From positions 1 through 64,000 of the forward strand of contig NZ_LWBS01000242.1 in the NCBI RefSeq assembly GCF_001652265.1: a DNA stretch of 64,000 nt, read 5' to 3'. The notes beneath the pieces were generated by a model. That model did not search any database and had not been told where the DNA came from. It saw nothing but the letters and a program-made list of their open reading frames with translations. Position numbers and translations under genes: made by a program. The DNA comes from Rhizobium leguminosarum. Its GTDB lineage: Bacteria; Pseudomonadota; Alphaproteobacteria; Rhizobiales; Rhizobiaceae. Below are positions 18,145 to 27,706 of the stretch, in pieces. Each line of letters begins with the position of its first letter. Position 1 is the stretch's first letter.

Positions 18145-19855
18145 TTAAGCTGCGACTTGTTGATCCGACAATAGAAACTCTATTGGCAGAAGAATGGTGA
18201 ATGTTGTGCCCTTGCCGAGCTCGCTCGTCACCTCGACGGTGCCGCCATGCAGTTCGACGACCTGCTTGACGACGTTGAGCCCGATGCCGGTTCCGGCAAT
18301 GCCCGTCGCGCTGCGGGCACGGTAATAGGGCTGAAACAGCTTCGGCAGATCCTCCGCATCCATGCCGATGCCGCTATCGGAGATGGCAATCTCCACCGTT
18401 TTCTCGTCGGCCCGGGCGCGAAGATGAATATCAGGCGCACTGGCGAATATTTGACGGCGTTCGAAATCAGGTTGGTGAAGACCTGTTCCATCGCGCTGCG
18501 GTCGAACGTCAATACATCAGGTATGGGCTTGAGATCGAGATGGAACAGATGCGAGCGGCTGAGCTGGCGCTGTCTGTCGCAGCAGGTGACGAGCAGGGCT
18601 TTCAGATCACCTTCGCTCCGCTTCAGTGTGATCTGTCCGGTTTCGAGCCGGCCGCTGGCCAGGATGCTCTCCATCAGGTCGACCATTCGCACCACCGCGC
18701 TGCGGATCACGCCGGCTTTTTCGTGAACGTAATCACCGCTGACGTTGGTCGTCGAGCGGCAGAGCCGCTGGGCAGCGGCATCGATGATGGCGAGCGGCGT
18801 GCGAAACTCGTGCGAGGCCATGGCGACGAACTGGCGCTGAAGCGCATTCACCTGGCGTTCGTGCACCAGCAGGCGGTCCAGCTCCTCTCTCTGCCTTTCG
18901 ATCTCGGCCGTTCGATCGGCCACCATCTCTTCGAGATGATTGCGGTGGTGGGTGAGCTGCGCTTGGCTATCCAGCAGGGTCAGCGAGGTGCGATGCAGAC
19001 CGCGTCCGAGCCAGAAGACGATGGCGATCAGCAGCGCCAGGCAGCCGAGCCCCGCCGGCGCGATCTGCCGAAGCAGCATGAACCCGGGCAGGATAGGCGG
19101 CCACACGAGATAACCGATGGTGCCGCCGTCATGGGACGACACAGGCACTTGCGCCCGCTCGTCCTCATCCTTCGAAGGCGCGAAATGCAATCCTTCGAGC
19201 CGCGCATAGTGGGCAATGCGTTCGGCAGCTTTTCCATCGATGAACTTGACCGAGACGGCGATGAACTCTTGGCCCGCCTCGATCTGCATCCGGGCCGAGC
19301 TCGGCAGAATGGGACGTGCGCTGGCAATTGCCGGCCTGTTGCCGATCATGATCGTGCGAACCATAGCCAGTTGACCGAGCGCTACGGTGCCGGGTTTTGC
19401 AGCCCGATCGACGAGAACGGCGCGCATCTCTCCGGCAAGCGCGGTCATTTCTCGGCCGTCGTCATTACCGAGCCGGGGCGGCATGGCATCCGCGCCGTCG
19501 CGGAATGCAAACATCAGGCGATTGGCATCGTCGAAGATATAGGTCCTGTCGTGCCCGAAATACCGGCTCGTCCACTGGCCGAGATTGTCGAGCAGCCATT
19601 CATGGTTCCGTTGACGCTTTCCTGTTCCCGGGGAAGGGCCGCAATTTGCTCTTCCAGTCCTTGGCCGACGAAGTCGGCCTGCCGGCGCAACGAGAGATCA
19701 TCGACTTTCACCGCGGCGAGCCAGGCAAATCCGCATAGCAGTGCAGCCGCCGCGCAGGTGAGCGTCACCAAGACGAATGTGATGTGGGATGTGAGCCCGA
19801 CCTTCAATACCTGCAACCTTTTGATGGCGCCCGCTGCCGAGAAATTGACACGCAA
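18145..19855 (-). pseudogene. CHASE4 sensor histidine kinase broken by two frameshifts
   Basis: The pieces read in order as one kinase: N-terminal membrane helix and CHASE4 sensor (frame ending QESVN near 19600), then the rest of the sensor, a second membrane helix, a coiled coil, the phospho-acceptor segment ASHEFRTPL and the N-box NLISNAVKYSP, then in a third frame the G1 box ISDSGIGMD and G2 box GTGIGLNVV. The first break also appears to have lost part of the CHASE4 domain. The second, near 18442, is explained by one missing C in a CCC run of the coding strand. The start is probably TTG 19855. Together with the downstream receiver it was a membrane two-component system. As given it cannot make a full kinase, unless the shifts are sequence errors. 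Confidence 0.85.
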
Positions 19856-19942
19856 AGGTTGACGGACCGTGAATTATGCGCTCCCGTGCGGGTCCGCGGC
19901 AGATCTCCCATCGCCATTCTGCAATCGTTGAAGGAGAAGCAC

Positions 19943-20497
19943 ATGGATGCAGCAGCATCGTCGGATATGCCAGGCATCAGGATCGAGCCGATCGCTGCCG
20001 TCCATATCGACAGCTTTCATCATGCGCTCGACGTGGTCGCGCGGGAGAAAAAATACCTGTCCATGCTGGAAGCAACTCCGCTGCCGCAGACGCGTGAGTT
20101 CGTGATGGGTATGATTGCGAAAGGCAATCCGCAATTCGTTGCCATCGCTGGAGGCGAGGTCGTCGGTTGGTGCGATATCAGCCGGCATTTCTTCCCGTCG
20201 CACGCCCATCGCGGAAACCTCGGAATGGGGGTCCTTCCCGCCTATCGTGGCAAGGGTCTCGGACGAAGGCTCATCGAGACGACCTTGAGAGCCGCGCAGA
20301 AAAGCGGTTTCGCCAGGGTCGAACTCGATGTTTACGAAGACAATGCCCGTGCTATCGCTCTCTACGAAAAGATGGGATTTGCCCGCGAAGGCATCGTCCG
20401 ACGTGCGGCACGTATCGACGGTCGGTTCATCGATGCGATCAGCATGGCGCTTTTGTTCGACGAGCGCGGTGCGGCGGCTATCGCCGAGAATTCTTGA
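19943..20497 (+). CDS. GNAT-family N-acetyltransferase
   Basis: A 184-residue acetyl-CoA-dependent acetyltransferase. The CoA-binding signature is in the strand-turn VLPAYRGKGLGRRLIE, and the C-terminal motif ARAIALYEKMGFAREG is typical of RimI/PhnO-like enzymes that acetylate protein N-termini or small amines. ATG 19943 follows AAGGAG. It is divergent from the broken kinase gene. The substrate is not predictable. Confidence 0.88.
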   Translation: MDAAASSDMPGIRIEPIAAVHIDSFHHALDVVAREKKYLSMLEATPLPQTREFVMGMIAKGNPQFVAIAGGEVVGWCDISRHFFPSHAHRGNLGMGVLPAYRGKGLGRRLIETTLRAAQKSGFARVELDVYEDNARAIALYEKMGFAREGIVRRAARIDGRFIDAISMALLFDERGAAAIAENS

Positions 20498-20624
20498 ACG
20501 AGTCCAGCTGACTCCTCTCTCCGGACAATCCTCTTTTCGACCGAGAGTTGGAACAAATGTTCTTTCACGCGATTAGTTCGATGCGAATGCGCCGCCATGC
20601 ATCGGGCTCAGCGAGGAGGCAGCC

Positions 20625-21497
20625 ATGCACATCACCCGCCGGCAATTTGCAGCGCTTGCAGCCGTAGTTATCCTGCCAGGGATGCCACGCGCGGCGGACG
20701 AGGAGAACGCCCTCTTCTGGCGCGCCAAATCTCCCGCGAATGACCATGTGCTTTTTGGCTACGTGCGCATCCGCGCCGACAGTTTTCCTGACATCGTGGC
20801 CGAGGGAAAACGCCTGGTCGATCAATCGAAGACGGTGCTGATCGACATCAATCCCGGCCTCACCTTGTCGACTGCCAAGTTCAAGAACAGTGATATCAAG
20901 CCCGTCTTTGCAGGTTTGACGCCATCCGATCAGGATGAGTTCAAGACCATTCTCTCGACATCCCCGGCAAAGGGAGCGATCGAAAAGCTTTCCGGTTTTG
21001 AGGCGAGCCTGCTCCTCATCGGCGAAGGACAGCATGCCTTCGGCCCCGACGCGCCGAGCATCGGCCTGGCGCTTGCGAAGTACGGCGTATCGATCGGGCG
21101 CGGTGTGAAGACGCTTGTCGCCGACGGGGAGATGCAGGCCCTGCAGAAGCCATTGACGCTCGAAACGGTCAATTCCCTCGGCCCGGACTCGATCAGCTAC
21201 CTTCTCGAGCTGCGCCGCCGGATCGGACCGATCGGCGCTTATTTCGACGAGCTGTACAAGGCTCGAAAGAGCGCAGAGATCGCAGGCCTCGGAGAGGAAA
21301 TCACCGGCAAGGGTATCGTCACGCCCACCAATCTCATCGATGCGGACAAGTTGCGCGCGCTACTGATCGAGCGGATCACGAACCTGCCGGCAGGCACGAA
21401 CGCTTTCATCATCCTTCCGATCGGGCTTTTGAACGGTCCCCACAGCATGCTCGGCGAACTCCGCTCTCGCGGAGCCGAGGTGTCGGCAATCGACTGA
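20625..21497 (+). CDS. TraB/GumN-like secreted protein with degenerate motifs
   Basis: A 290-residue exported protein (Tat-like ITRRQFAALAAVVIL start). It follows the TraB/GumN layout: an early FWRAKSPANDHVLFG strand matching the family's FWxVxxPGGTxYLLG, a helical middle, and a C-terminal segment NAFIILPIGLLNG before a last strand SRGAEVS. In active TraB/Tiki-type proteins both GxxH-like motifs carry histidines for a metal. Here the corresponding positions read GYVR and PIGLL, so both histidines are missing. It is probably a non-catalytic paralogue. Assignment rests on overall pattern and is moderate. Confidence 0.6.
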   Translation: MHITRRQFAALAAVVILPGMPRAADEENALFWRAKSPANDHVLFGYVRIRADSFPDIVAEGKRLVDQSKTVLIDINPGLTLSTAKFKNSDIKPVFAGLTPSDQDEFKTILSTSPAKGAIEKLSGFEASLLLIGEGQHAFGPDAPSIGLALAKYGVSIGRGVKTLVADGEMQALQKPLTLETVNSLGPDSISYLLELRRRIGPIGAYFDELYKARKSAEIAGLGEEITGKGIVTPTNLIDADKLRALLIERITNLPAGTNAFIILPIGLLNGPHSMLGELRSRGAEVSAID

Positions 21498-21565
21498 ACT
21501 GGGTTTTGAGCAATTCCAGATATCGCGACATGAATATGCAGGATTCTTTCGCCAGGCCCCTCGCT

Positions 21566-22501
21566 CTATCGGGCAAAAGCCTCGAATGGATTGTCGTGGG
21601 TCAGGCGCATCAGGGTGCCGTCGTCTATGCCCCGCCGTTTCAGCTCGGGCAGCAAGACTGTGGAAAGATGGGTGTACGGCTTGGGTATCCCACCCATCGG
21701 CAGCGCCGGATCGAACCAGCCGCGGTCATGGCTCAACAACAGGCGATCGCCGCAGCCCGCCTCCAGCGCCTTGATCACCAGCTCCGCCACCTCGTTGTCC
21801 CCGCCCCGGCCGACATGGTCATATTCGATCCAGGCGCCTCGCTCGGCGACGGCGACGTTGTAGGCGAAGTCCTTTTCTTCCTGCGTATGGATCGAGATAA
21901 ACCTGTCGGCCCTGTAACCCTCCGCCTCGATGACGTCGAGCTGATCCATGACGACCCGTCCCCTGATCGTATGACTGCCGATAACGGCGTCCGTATGCGC
22001 CGCGGCGCGCGCGGCTGCCCGCAGGATTTTCGTCTCAAGCGCCGTCATGCCGTCATCGCCGGCGCTGAGCTTGATCCAGCCTGCCTGGAACCCGGTTTTG
22101 TCGATCTGCTCTGTCAGCTCGCGAAGCATCCACGCTTCCAGCTCCTTCTCGGAAGCCTGGCGGACCCATTCGGGAATCCAGGGCTCGCGATAATTGCCGG
22201 TGGGCACGACGATCGGAAAATCCGTCGCAAGCGACACGGCAAGATCGATATCCGCACGGCGTCCGACACCGCCCGTCGAGCATTCGACCAGTGCCGTCAC
22301 CCCGAGCTTCTTGATCCGCTCGATCTCGGGGGCCATCAGCCGAACGACGTCTTCGATGTCTGCTTCGGCATAACCGGGCTGGTCCGGCGTCCTGAGGTCG
22401 ACGAAGACGTGCTCGTGCGGCAGGATCATCCCAAGTTCGGATTTGCTCTTAGGCCCGAGCGTCGTGCGCAGATGTTTCAAAGTCTCTCCCCCCGCGATCA
22501 T
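21566..22501 (-). CDS. Phosphotriesterase-family metal hydrolase
   Basis: A 311-residue amidohydrolase-fold enzyme of the phosphotriesterase/PHP group. The full binuclear metal set is visible: H29 and H31 (LPHEHVFVD), the lysine that becomes carboxylated K144 (AGWIKLSAG), H177 (VIGSHT), H205 (ISIHTQ) and D259 (LLSHDRGWFD). Natural members are mostly lactonases or esterases, so quorum-signal lactonase activity is possible but unproven. ATG 22501 fits the family start; an in-frame TTG at 22567 is less likely. Confidence 0.88.
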   Translation of the reverse strand: MIAGGETLKHLRTTLGPKSKSELGMILPHEHVFVDLRTPDQPGYAEADIEDVVRLMAPEIERIKKLGVTALVECSTGGVGRRADIDLAVSLATDFPIVVPTGNYREPWIPEWVRQASEKELEAWMLRELTEQIDKTGFQAGWIKLSAGDDGMTALETKILRAAARAAAHTDAVIGSHTIRGRVVMDQLDVIEAEGYRADRFISIHTQEEKDFAYNVAVAERGAWIEYDHVGRGGDNEVAELVIKALEAGCGDRLLLSHDRGWFDPALPMGGIPKPYTHLSTVLLPELKRRGIDDGTLMRLTHDNPFEAFAR

Positions 22502-22571
22502 ACCGGCTTTGCGAACTGGCCTCGACCGACACTGCCGCAAAAGTAGATCGTCACGTAGCGAAATCAATCGC

Positions 22572-22690
22572 TCACTCGATTGAAATTCCTACAACTTGAC
22601 CCTTGGTGTCGATTTCCAACTTGGCGCCCGGATTGCTGGCGAGCTGATTGTCGCTGGGGAGATATGCCGCATCGGCCTCTTCGGCGTCGC
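22572..22690 (-). pseudogene. Remnant of a DUF2283-like small protein
   Basis: The frame ending at 22572 reads EEADAAYLPSDNQ followed by NPGAKLEIDTKGQVVGISIE. This matches the DUF2283 pattern (acidic start, DAAYIxLSD, then PGxxLDxDxxGxVVGIEI) with a deletion in the middle. The frame's upstream part overlaps the next gene in a different frame and is not related. Probably debris of a gene about 70 codons long. Confidence 0.4.
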
Positions 22691-22695
22691 ATCGG

Positions 22696-23346
22696 CTACT
22701 TCCCCTCCTTGCCCTGCGCCGGCCGGCTGATCGCGCGGACCTTGCCGCTGGCGCCGCCACCGCAAAAGAAGCAGTCGGCACCGTCGGATTCGAGGCCGGA
22801 GACGCCGGTGCCCTCGGGCATCTCCAACCGCTCCAGCACCTCGCCGGTTTCCGGGTCGATGCGCCTGACGTCGCTGTCGTCGCCCTCCCAGGTACCGTGC
22901 CAGAGCTGGCCGTCGACCCAGGTGACGCCTGTCACGACGCGGTTGGATTCGATGGTGCGGAGGATCTTGCCCGTCTCCGGGTCGATCTGATGGATCCTGC
23001 GACCCCGGTGCTGGCCGACCCAGAGCGAGCCTTCGGCCCAGGCAAGGCCGGAATTGCCGCCATTGCCGGGCGCCGGGATGGTGGAAACGATACGTCCGGT
23101 CTTCGGGTCGATCTTGTGAATGACATCCTCGGCGATCTGATAGAGGAACTCGCCGTCGAAAGCCGTTCCGGCATGGGACGCAACCTCGATCGAGCGCACC
23201 ACCTCGCCGCTTGCGGGATCGAGCGCGTTCAGCCTGTCGCCCGAGGCGAACCAGACGTGCTCACCATCGAAGGTGACGCCGTTGACGCGCTCGGCGCCGG
23301 GAAAGGGTCCATATTCACGGATGATCGTCGCAGCCGATTTTTTCAT
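22696..23346 (-). CDS. YncE/Vgb-like beta-propeller protein
   Basis: A 216-residue repeat protein with at least four blades, each with the signature of an outer strand (WFASGDRLNALDPASGEVVRS, YQIAEDVIHKIDPKTGRIVS, WVGQHRGRRIHQIDPETGK and others). It has no signal peptide. Such short propellers resemble streptogramin lyase (Vgb) and glutamine cyclotransferase relatives. A late CFFCGGG motif is present. Start ATG 23346 has GGAAGAG adjacent; ATG 23355 is possible. It follows a regulator gene with a gap of about 50 bp, so the two form an operon. Confidence 0.78.
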   Translation of the reverse strand: MKKSAATIIREYGPFPGAERVNGVTFDGEHVWFASGDRLNALDPASGEVVRSIEVASHAGTAFDGEFLYQIAEDVIHKIDPKTGRIVSTIPAPGNGGNSGLAWAEGSLWVGQHRGRRIHQIDPETGKILRTIESNRVVTGVTWVDGQLWHGTWEGDDSDVRRIDPETGEVLERLEMPEGTGVSGLESDGADCFFCGGGASGKVRAISRPAQGKEGK

Positions 23347-23395
23347 CTCTTCCATCCTGTTCGGCCGTAGGGCCATCCTCATCTGTCAGGCCATA

Positions 23396-24616
23396 CTAGT
23401 CGCTTGGCAAAGGTCCCGGGAGTAACAAGATCGTCGGGAAACCGGGCAGTGGCGGGCTCATCCAGCGCCGTGCCCGCCCGCGCCCGAAGGATTGCACCTT
23501 GCTCTCCCCGGCAAGCGAATCCAGCGCCCGCTGCACGGTGCGCGGGCTGGCGCCGAGCGCGATCGCCAGCGCCGAGCTCGACCAGGCCTCGCCATCGGCG
23601 AGAAAGGCGAGAACCGCCCCATGCTGACCTTCGACCAGTGGCGCCAGAACGGCGGTCTCGCCGGCGCGCCGCGGCGAAAGCGCAAAACCGCGTTTCGTCG
23701 CCGAGACCTCGGCGAGCGCCCGCAGCTCGGCACGCAGCCGGCCGATCTCGACGCGCAACCGGGCGCGATGTGATTCATCGGCATGTTTACCGCGGAAGGC
23801 GCGTGCGACCAGCGTGCCCCTGGCCATATCCCTCGGCCAGGCTTCCGCGAGCGCGCGGACGAGCGCGAAGAGCACCGGCCGCGTTGCCAGCGACACGGAA
23901 AGCTGGTCGTCGCGCACGACATGGCGACAGGCATCGACGACGAGCGCGCCCGAACCTAGCAACTCTTCCACCTCCTCAAGCCGCAGCGGGCTTTCCCGCC
24001 AGCGCGAGATCAGCCGTGCCACGGGTGCGTTGAGTACGTCGGCGGCATTTTCCACCTCCGCCGTCAATACGGGCATAGCGGCTTCGCGCGCCGCCTGCCT
24101 CGCCCGGTCAAGCGCCGCCCGCGCCGCTTTCGTCTGCAGGCGCCGGATCGCGATACCCGCGACCACAAGCTCATGGGCAGCCCTTGCCGCCGGCGGCAGC
24201 GGCGTCGGGTCGAGTGTTTCGAGCGCCCGCTCGGCCTCGTCGAGCCGGCCGATCAGCACCAGCCGGCGAAGCTCGACATTCCTGGCATGGGCGGCATTGA
24301 CCCTGTCGCCATGCGCTTCGAGCACCTTGCGCGCCGCCTCCAGCGCTTTGGGCGGCCAGGTGAGATCGCGTGAGACCAGCGCGATCTCGGCCTCGGCGAC
24401 CACGCAGCGGGCTCGCGCCACCGCCTCCCGCGGGCCGAAAGCACGCGCCGCACTCTTCAACAGCGCCTTGGCACGGACGAGATCGCCGAGCTGCGCCATC
24501 GCAATGCCGCGCAGCGCCAGCGCCGGCGCATCGTCGCGAAGTGCTACCCGCTTCAGCGCGCCGAGCGCGTCTCCCACTGCCAGCGCCCGCGCCGCCGCCG
24601 TGATCAGCGAGTCCAT
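23396..24616 (-). CDS. Winged-helix protein with Ala-rich TPR-like N-terminus, probable regulator
   Basis: A 406-residue protein. Residues 1 to about 210 are Ala/Arg-rich paired helices in a TPR-like rhythm. The middle (residues ~215-320) resembles a response-regulator-type DNA-binding domain in a Trp/Arg-rich setting. The C-terminal part contains a second helix-turn-helix (SSALAIALGASPRTVQRALDSLAGESKVQSFGRGRARRW). Its divergent position relative to the DUF899 gene (120-bp gap) suggests it controls that gene and its own beta-propeller partner. The start ATG 24616 is the first available. Regulatory role is inference. Confidence 0.75.
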   Translation of the reverse strand: MDSLITAAARALAVGDALGALKRVALRDDAPALALRGIAMAQLGDLVRAKALLKSAARAFGPREAVARARCVVAEAEIALVSRDLTWPPKALEAARKVLEAHGDRVNAAHARNVELRRLVLIGRLDEAERALETLDPTPLPPAARAAHELVVAGIAIRRLQTKAARAALDRARQAAREAAMPVLTAEVENAADVLNAPVARLISRWRESPLRLEEVEELLGSGALVVDACRHVVRDDQLSVSLATRPVLFALVRALAEAWPRDMARGTLVARAFRGKHADESHRARLRVEIGRLRAELRALAEVSATKRGFALSPRRAGETAVLAPLVEGQHGAVLAFLADGEAWSSSALAIALGASPRTVQRALDSLAGESKVQSFGRGRARRWMSPPLPGFPTILLLPGPLPSD

Positions 24617-24735
24617 TCAAATCCCGTCACACTTGTCACTCCCACCCTTGCCCTGCCCGGCCGTAGCTTTGTCGTCGACCGGCAAGCAATCCCGCGCCGG
24701 ATGGTACGACGAGAAACAGGCAAAGGAGAAGACCC

Positions 24736-25545
24736 ATGACGATACAACTCGGAACACGGCAGCAGTGGCTGGAAGCGCGGCTCGACCTGCTCGAAGAGGA
24801 GAAGGCGCTGACGCGGCAGAGCGACGCACTGGCGATGAAGCGTCAGCAATTGCCCCGCGTGAGGATTGACAAGGAATACCGCTTCGACACCGAGGCCGGC
24901 AACGTTTCGCTGAAGGATCTCTTCGGCGGCCGTTCGCAGCTCCTCGTCTATCACTTCATGTTCGGGCCGGATTATACCGCCGGATGCCCCTCCTGCTCCT
25001 CGATCGCCGACGGCTTCAACGGCTTCTTCGTCCATCTCGAAAACCACGACGTCGCCTTCACCGCGATCTCGCGCGCGCCGCTGGCAAAGCTTCTGGCATT
25101 CCGGCAGCGCATGGACTGGAGCTTTCCCTGGGTCTCCTCCTCCGGCAGCGACTTCAACAGCGATTTCAGCGTCTGGTTCACCCCCGAGCAGCAGCGCCAG
25201 GGCGGGATAGAATATAACTACCGCCGCGAGCCGCCCGCTCCCGAACAGTCCGCCTCCGAACCATTGGCCGGCAGGACCGTGCAGGAATGGCAACTGCGCG
25301 GCACCGAGGGACCGGTGGCCCAGATCGCCGCCATGACCGAAACCGATGTCGCGACCTACACCCGCGACCGGCCCGGAGTCAGCGCCTTCGAGCTTGCCGA
25401 CGGCGCCGTCTACCATAGCTATTCCAGCTATGCCCGCGGCCTGGACGGCCTCTGGGGCATGTACCAATGGCTCGACCGCGCCCCCAAGGGCCGCAACGAG
25501 CAAGGTGTCTGGTGGCGCCACCACGACCGATATGGCAAGGAGTGA
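24736..25545 (+). CDS. DUF899 thioredoxin-like protein
   Basis: A 269-residue member of the DUF899 family, with the typical start (coiled LEARLDLLEEEKALTRQSDAL), the core YRFDTEAGNVSLKDLFGGRSQLLVYHFMFGP and the motif AGCPSCSSIADG, which holds a CxxC in the position of a thioredoxin active site. It is presumed to be a cytoplasmic redox or detoxification protein. ATG 24736 follows GGAGAAG. It is 5 bp upstream of the next small gene and divergent from a regulator. Confidence 0.88.
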   Translation: MTIQLGTRQQWLEARLDLLEEEKALTRQSDALAMKRQQLPRVRIDKEYRFDTEAGNVSLKDLFGGRSQLLVYHFMFGPDYTAGCPSCSSIADGFNGFFVHLENHDVAFTAISRAPLAKLLAFRQRMDWSFPWVSSSGSDFNSDFSVWFTPEQQRQGGIEYNYRREPPAPEQSASEPLAGRTVQEWQLRGTEGPVAQIAAMTETDVATYTRDRPGVSAFELADGAVYHSYSSYARGLDGLWGMYQWLDRAPKGRNEQGVWWRHHDRYGKE

Positions 25546-25550
25546 CTGCG

Positions 25551-25883
25551 ATGCTGCTTCCCATCCACACCTCGAAAACGGGCGGCGGCAACGCCGCCCT
25601 CAACACCGCCGAATGGCTCTCGCTCTCCGCCGCCGCAGACGGATCAGCCGCCAAGCCGAACTGCAAACCCGCTACCCTCGCCGTTGCCGATTGGCTGTCG
25701 CTCGCCGCCGCCCCGACATTCGCGGTCATGGCGCTGCTGACAGCCATGACCGGCAGCGTCGACATGATCTGCACAACGACGCCGGATGCCTTCCCGATCG
25801 GCGGAATGGTGCCGATGTACCTGCTGATGAGCGGCTTCCACCTGGCGCCCTGGCTGCGGCTCGCCGCCAGCTGGCGAGCCTGA
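25551..25883 (+). CDS. Small membrane protein downstream of DUF899
   Basis: A 110-residue protein beginning at ATG 25551, 5 bp after the DUF899 stop. Residues ~45-70 (LAVADWLSLAAAPTFAVMALLTAM) and ~85-105 (MVPMYLLMSGFHLAPWLRL) are predicted membrane segments. The N-terminal 40 residues are Ala/Ser-rich and poorly ordered. The pairing with DUF899 suggests they act together, but no function is known. Confidence 0.68.
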   Translation: MLLPIHTSKTGGGNAALNTAEWLSLSAAADGSAAKPNCKPATLAVADWLSLAAAPTFAVMALLTAMTGSVDMICTTTPDAFPIGGMVPMYLLMSGFHLAPWLRLAASWRA

Positions 25884-25916
25884 GCGACCGATAACGCTCC
25901 GCGACGCCGCCGATAT

Positions 25917-25941
25917 CTCTTCTCCCCAGCGGGGAGAAGAG
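25917..25941. terminator. Perfect 11-bp hairpin after the DUF899 unit
   Basis: CTCTTCTCCCC, AGC loop, GGGGAGAAGAG. It is the core of the rhizobial palindromic repeats seen elsewhere in the window and sits between two convergent units, so it can stop transcription from both sides. No T-run follows. Confidence 0.5.
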
Positions 25942-26003
25942 GGAGCTAGCCGCACTTCCGCTCAACCGCCTCCGGCCTTGTCCCCTTACCAAAGCGACCC
26001 AGC

Positions 26004-26645
26004 TCACGCCCTCACCTCGATAAAGTCGATCGGCCCGCCGGCAACATCGTCGTCGAACACCGCACTGGAAAGCTTTCCGCCGAAGACGCAGCCGCTGTCG
26101 ATGTTGGTGCGATTTCCTGTCGTCATCGGGTTCGCCATCGATGGCGTATGGCCGTGGACGAGGTGCTTGCCCCAATATTCGCCTGGCTCACCGGCCACGA
26201 ACCGCATCCATAGAAGATCGTCCTGGCTCTGCCGGTCCAACGGAAATGCCGGATCGACGCCGGCATGGACGAAGATGCGATGCCGATCGACATGCATGAG
26301 CGGACGATCGGCCGCCCATTGCAGATGCTGCGGCAAAACCCTGCCGCCATAGGATATTTCGGTCTCCAGCCCGCCGTTGCCGAGCCATACGGCTCTGCTC
26401 TGACCGTCGGCATAGGCAGCGACCATCATATCCTCATGATTGCCTTTCAGGCAGATCCATCTCCACGGCTCAGATGGACCGGCAATGATCCGGTCGAGGA
26501 CACTTTTGCTGTCAGGCCCGCGATCGACATAGTCGCCAACGAAGACGACGGTCCCTCCAGGCGCATAGGCCGCGATCCGATCGATCATCCTGTTCAGCGG
26601 ATCGATACAGCCATGGATATCACCTATGGCGAACGTGTAGCGCAT
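26004..26645 (-). CDS. Calcineurin-like serine/threonine phosphatase
   Basis: A 213-residue metallophosphoesterase of the bacteriophage lambda PP/PrpE type. The full metal motif series is visible: FAIGDIHG (7-12), VGDYVDRG (37-43), GNHED (69-72) and later LVHGHTP and NIDSGCVFGGKL. It should remove phosphate from proteins or nucleotides such as Ap4A. ATG 26645 follows GAGAGGG with good spacing; an in-frame start at 26699 has none. Confidence 0.9.
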   Translation of the reverse strand: MRYTFAIGDIHGCIDPLNRMIDRIAAYAPGGTVVFVGDYVDRGPDSKSVLDRIIAGPSEPWRWICLKGNHEDMMVAAYADGQSRAVWLGNGGLETEISYGGRVLPQHLQWAADRPLMHVDRHRIFVHAGVDPAFPLDRQSQDDLLWMRFVAGEPGEYWGKHLVHGHTPSMANPMTTGNRTNIDSGCVFGGKLSSAVFDDDVAGGPIDFIEVRA

Positions 26646-26844
26646 GCTTCGACCCTCTCGGCTGCAGTGCGACGGCGCGCGGCCAAGACGAGCAGACACG
26701 CCAGGGCACTATGCCGAGGCTCATGCCCCACGCCGTCCACTGCATCATAACAAACGAAAGCCCGCCGCCATCGCGAAAATCGACTCAATCTCCGGCATCT
26801 ATGGCGGTTGGCTCTCCTTCCGCTTGAGGCAATCGCCACAACAC

Positions 26845-27591
26845 TCACGCCTGCTCATTGGGGTAGAGCGTCAGGATATTGACATTGACCCTGCGCGGCT
26901 GCGTCACCGCATAGAGAATGGCCGCGGCGATGTCCGCGGCCTCTAGTTGCTCCATGTCGCCAAGCCTTTGTTCCACCGCCTCGCGGACACTGGCGCGCAT
27001 ATGGGAGGTAAACTCGGTCCTGACGGCGCCAGGCTCGATGCAGGTGACGCGAATGCCATCCCGGCCAATCTCGCGCCGCAGCGATTCCGCCATAGCGCTC
27101 GCCGCATGCTTGGTGCCGGAATAGACCGTCGAGGGATGAATGTAGCGGCCGGTGCCGGAGGAGACGATGACGATATGGCCGGCCCCCTGCCGCTGCATCG
27201 CCGGCAACGCCGCATGGATCGGATAGAGCAGCCCGAGGAAGTTGACCTCGACCATCTCCCGATACTCGGCGATGGTCGTGTTCCGAAACGGCGCGGCAAC
27301 GCCGACGCCGGCGACGCAGAGCAGCATGTCGAGCCTGCCGAAATCGCCGATCGTCCGCTGCACCATCGCCGCAGCCTGTGCCTCGTCGGACACGTCGGCC
27401 TCGATCGGTAGGACCTCACCGCCGCGCTCGCGGATGCGCTCCGCCAACGCCTCGAGGCGCGGCATGCGGCGGGCGGCGATCGCCACGCTTGCCCCTTCCT
27501 CCACCAGCGCCAGAGCGGTCGCCGCACCTATGCCAGACGAAGCGCCGGCAATGAGGGCGACCCTGCCACTGAGCTTTTTGTCTGTCTGCAT
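26845..27591 (-). CDS. SDR-family NAD(P)-dependent oxidoreductase
   Basis: A 248-residue classical short-chain dehydrogenase: GASSGIG cofactor loop (residues ~16-22), ADVSD acidic motif, the NAG motif changed to VAG, catalytic Ser in VSSGTGR and Tyr/Lys in YSGTKHA. The last residues are NILTLYPNEQA. Substrate unknown. It is divergent from the LysR gene at 27707 with a 115-bp gap and is probably its target. Confidence 0.9.
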   Translation of the reverse strand: MQTDKKLSGRVALIAGASSGIGAATALALVEEGASVAIAARRMPRLEALAERIRERGGEVLPIEADVSDEAQAAAMVQRTIGDFGRLDMLLCVAGVGVAAPFRNTTIAEYREMVEVNFLGLLYPIHAALPAMQRQGAGHIVIVSSGTGRYIHPSTVYSGTKHAASAMAESLRREIGRDGIRVTCIEPGAVRTEFTSHMRASVREAVEQRLGDMEQLEAADIAAAILYAVTQPRRVNVNILTLYPNEQA

Positions 27592-27706
27592 ACCGGCTCT
27601 CCCAACTTTCGGTTCAGGGTTGGCGAAATTATCGGCAATTTAGGCTGCGATGATCATGGCAACAATGATATATAAATCGAACAGACTATGTGGACTTGGA
27701 GGCATA

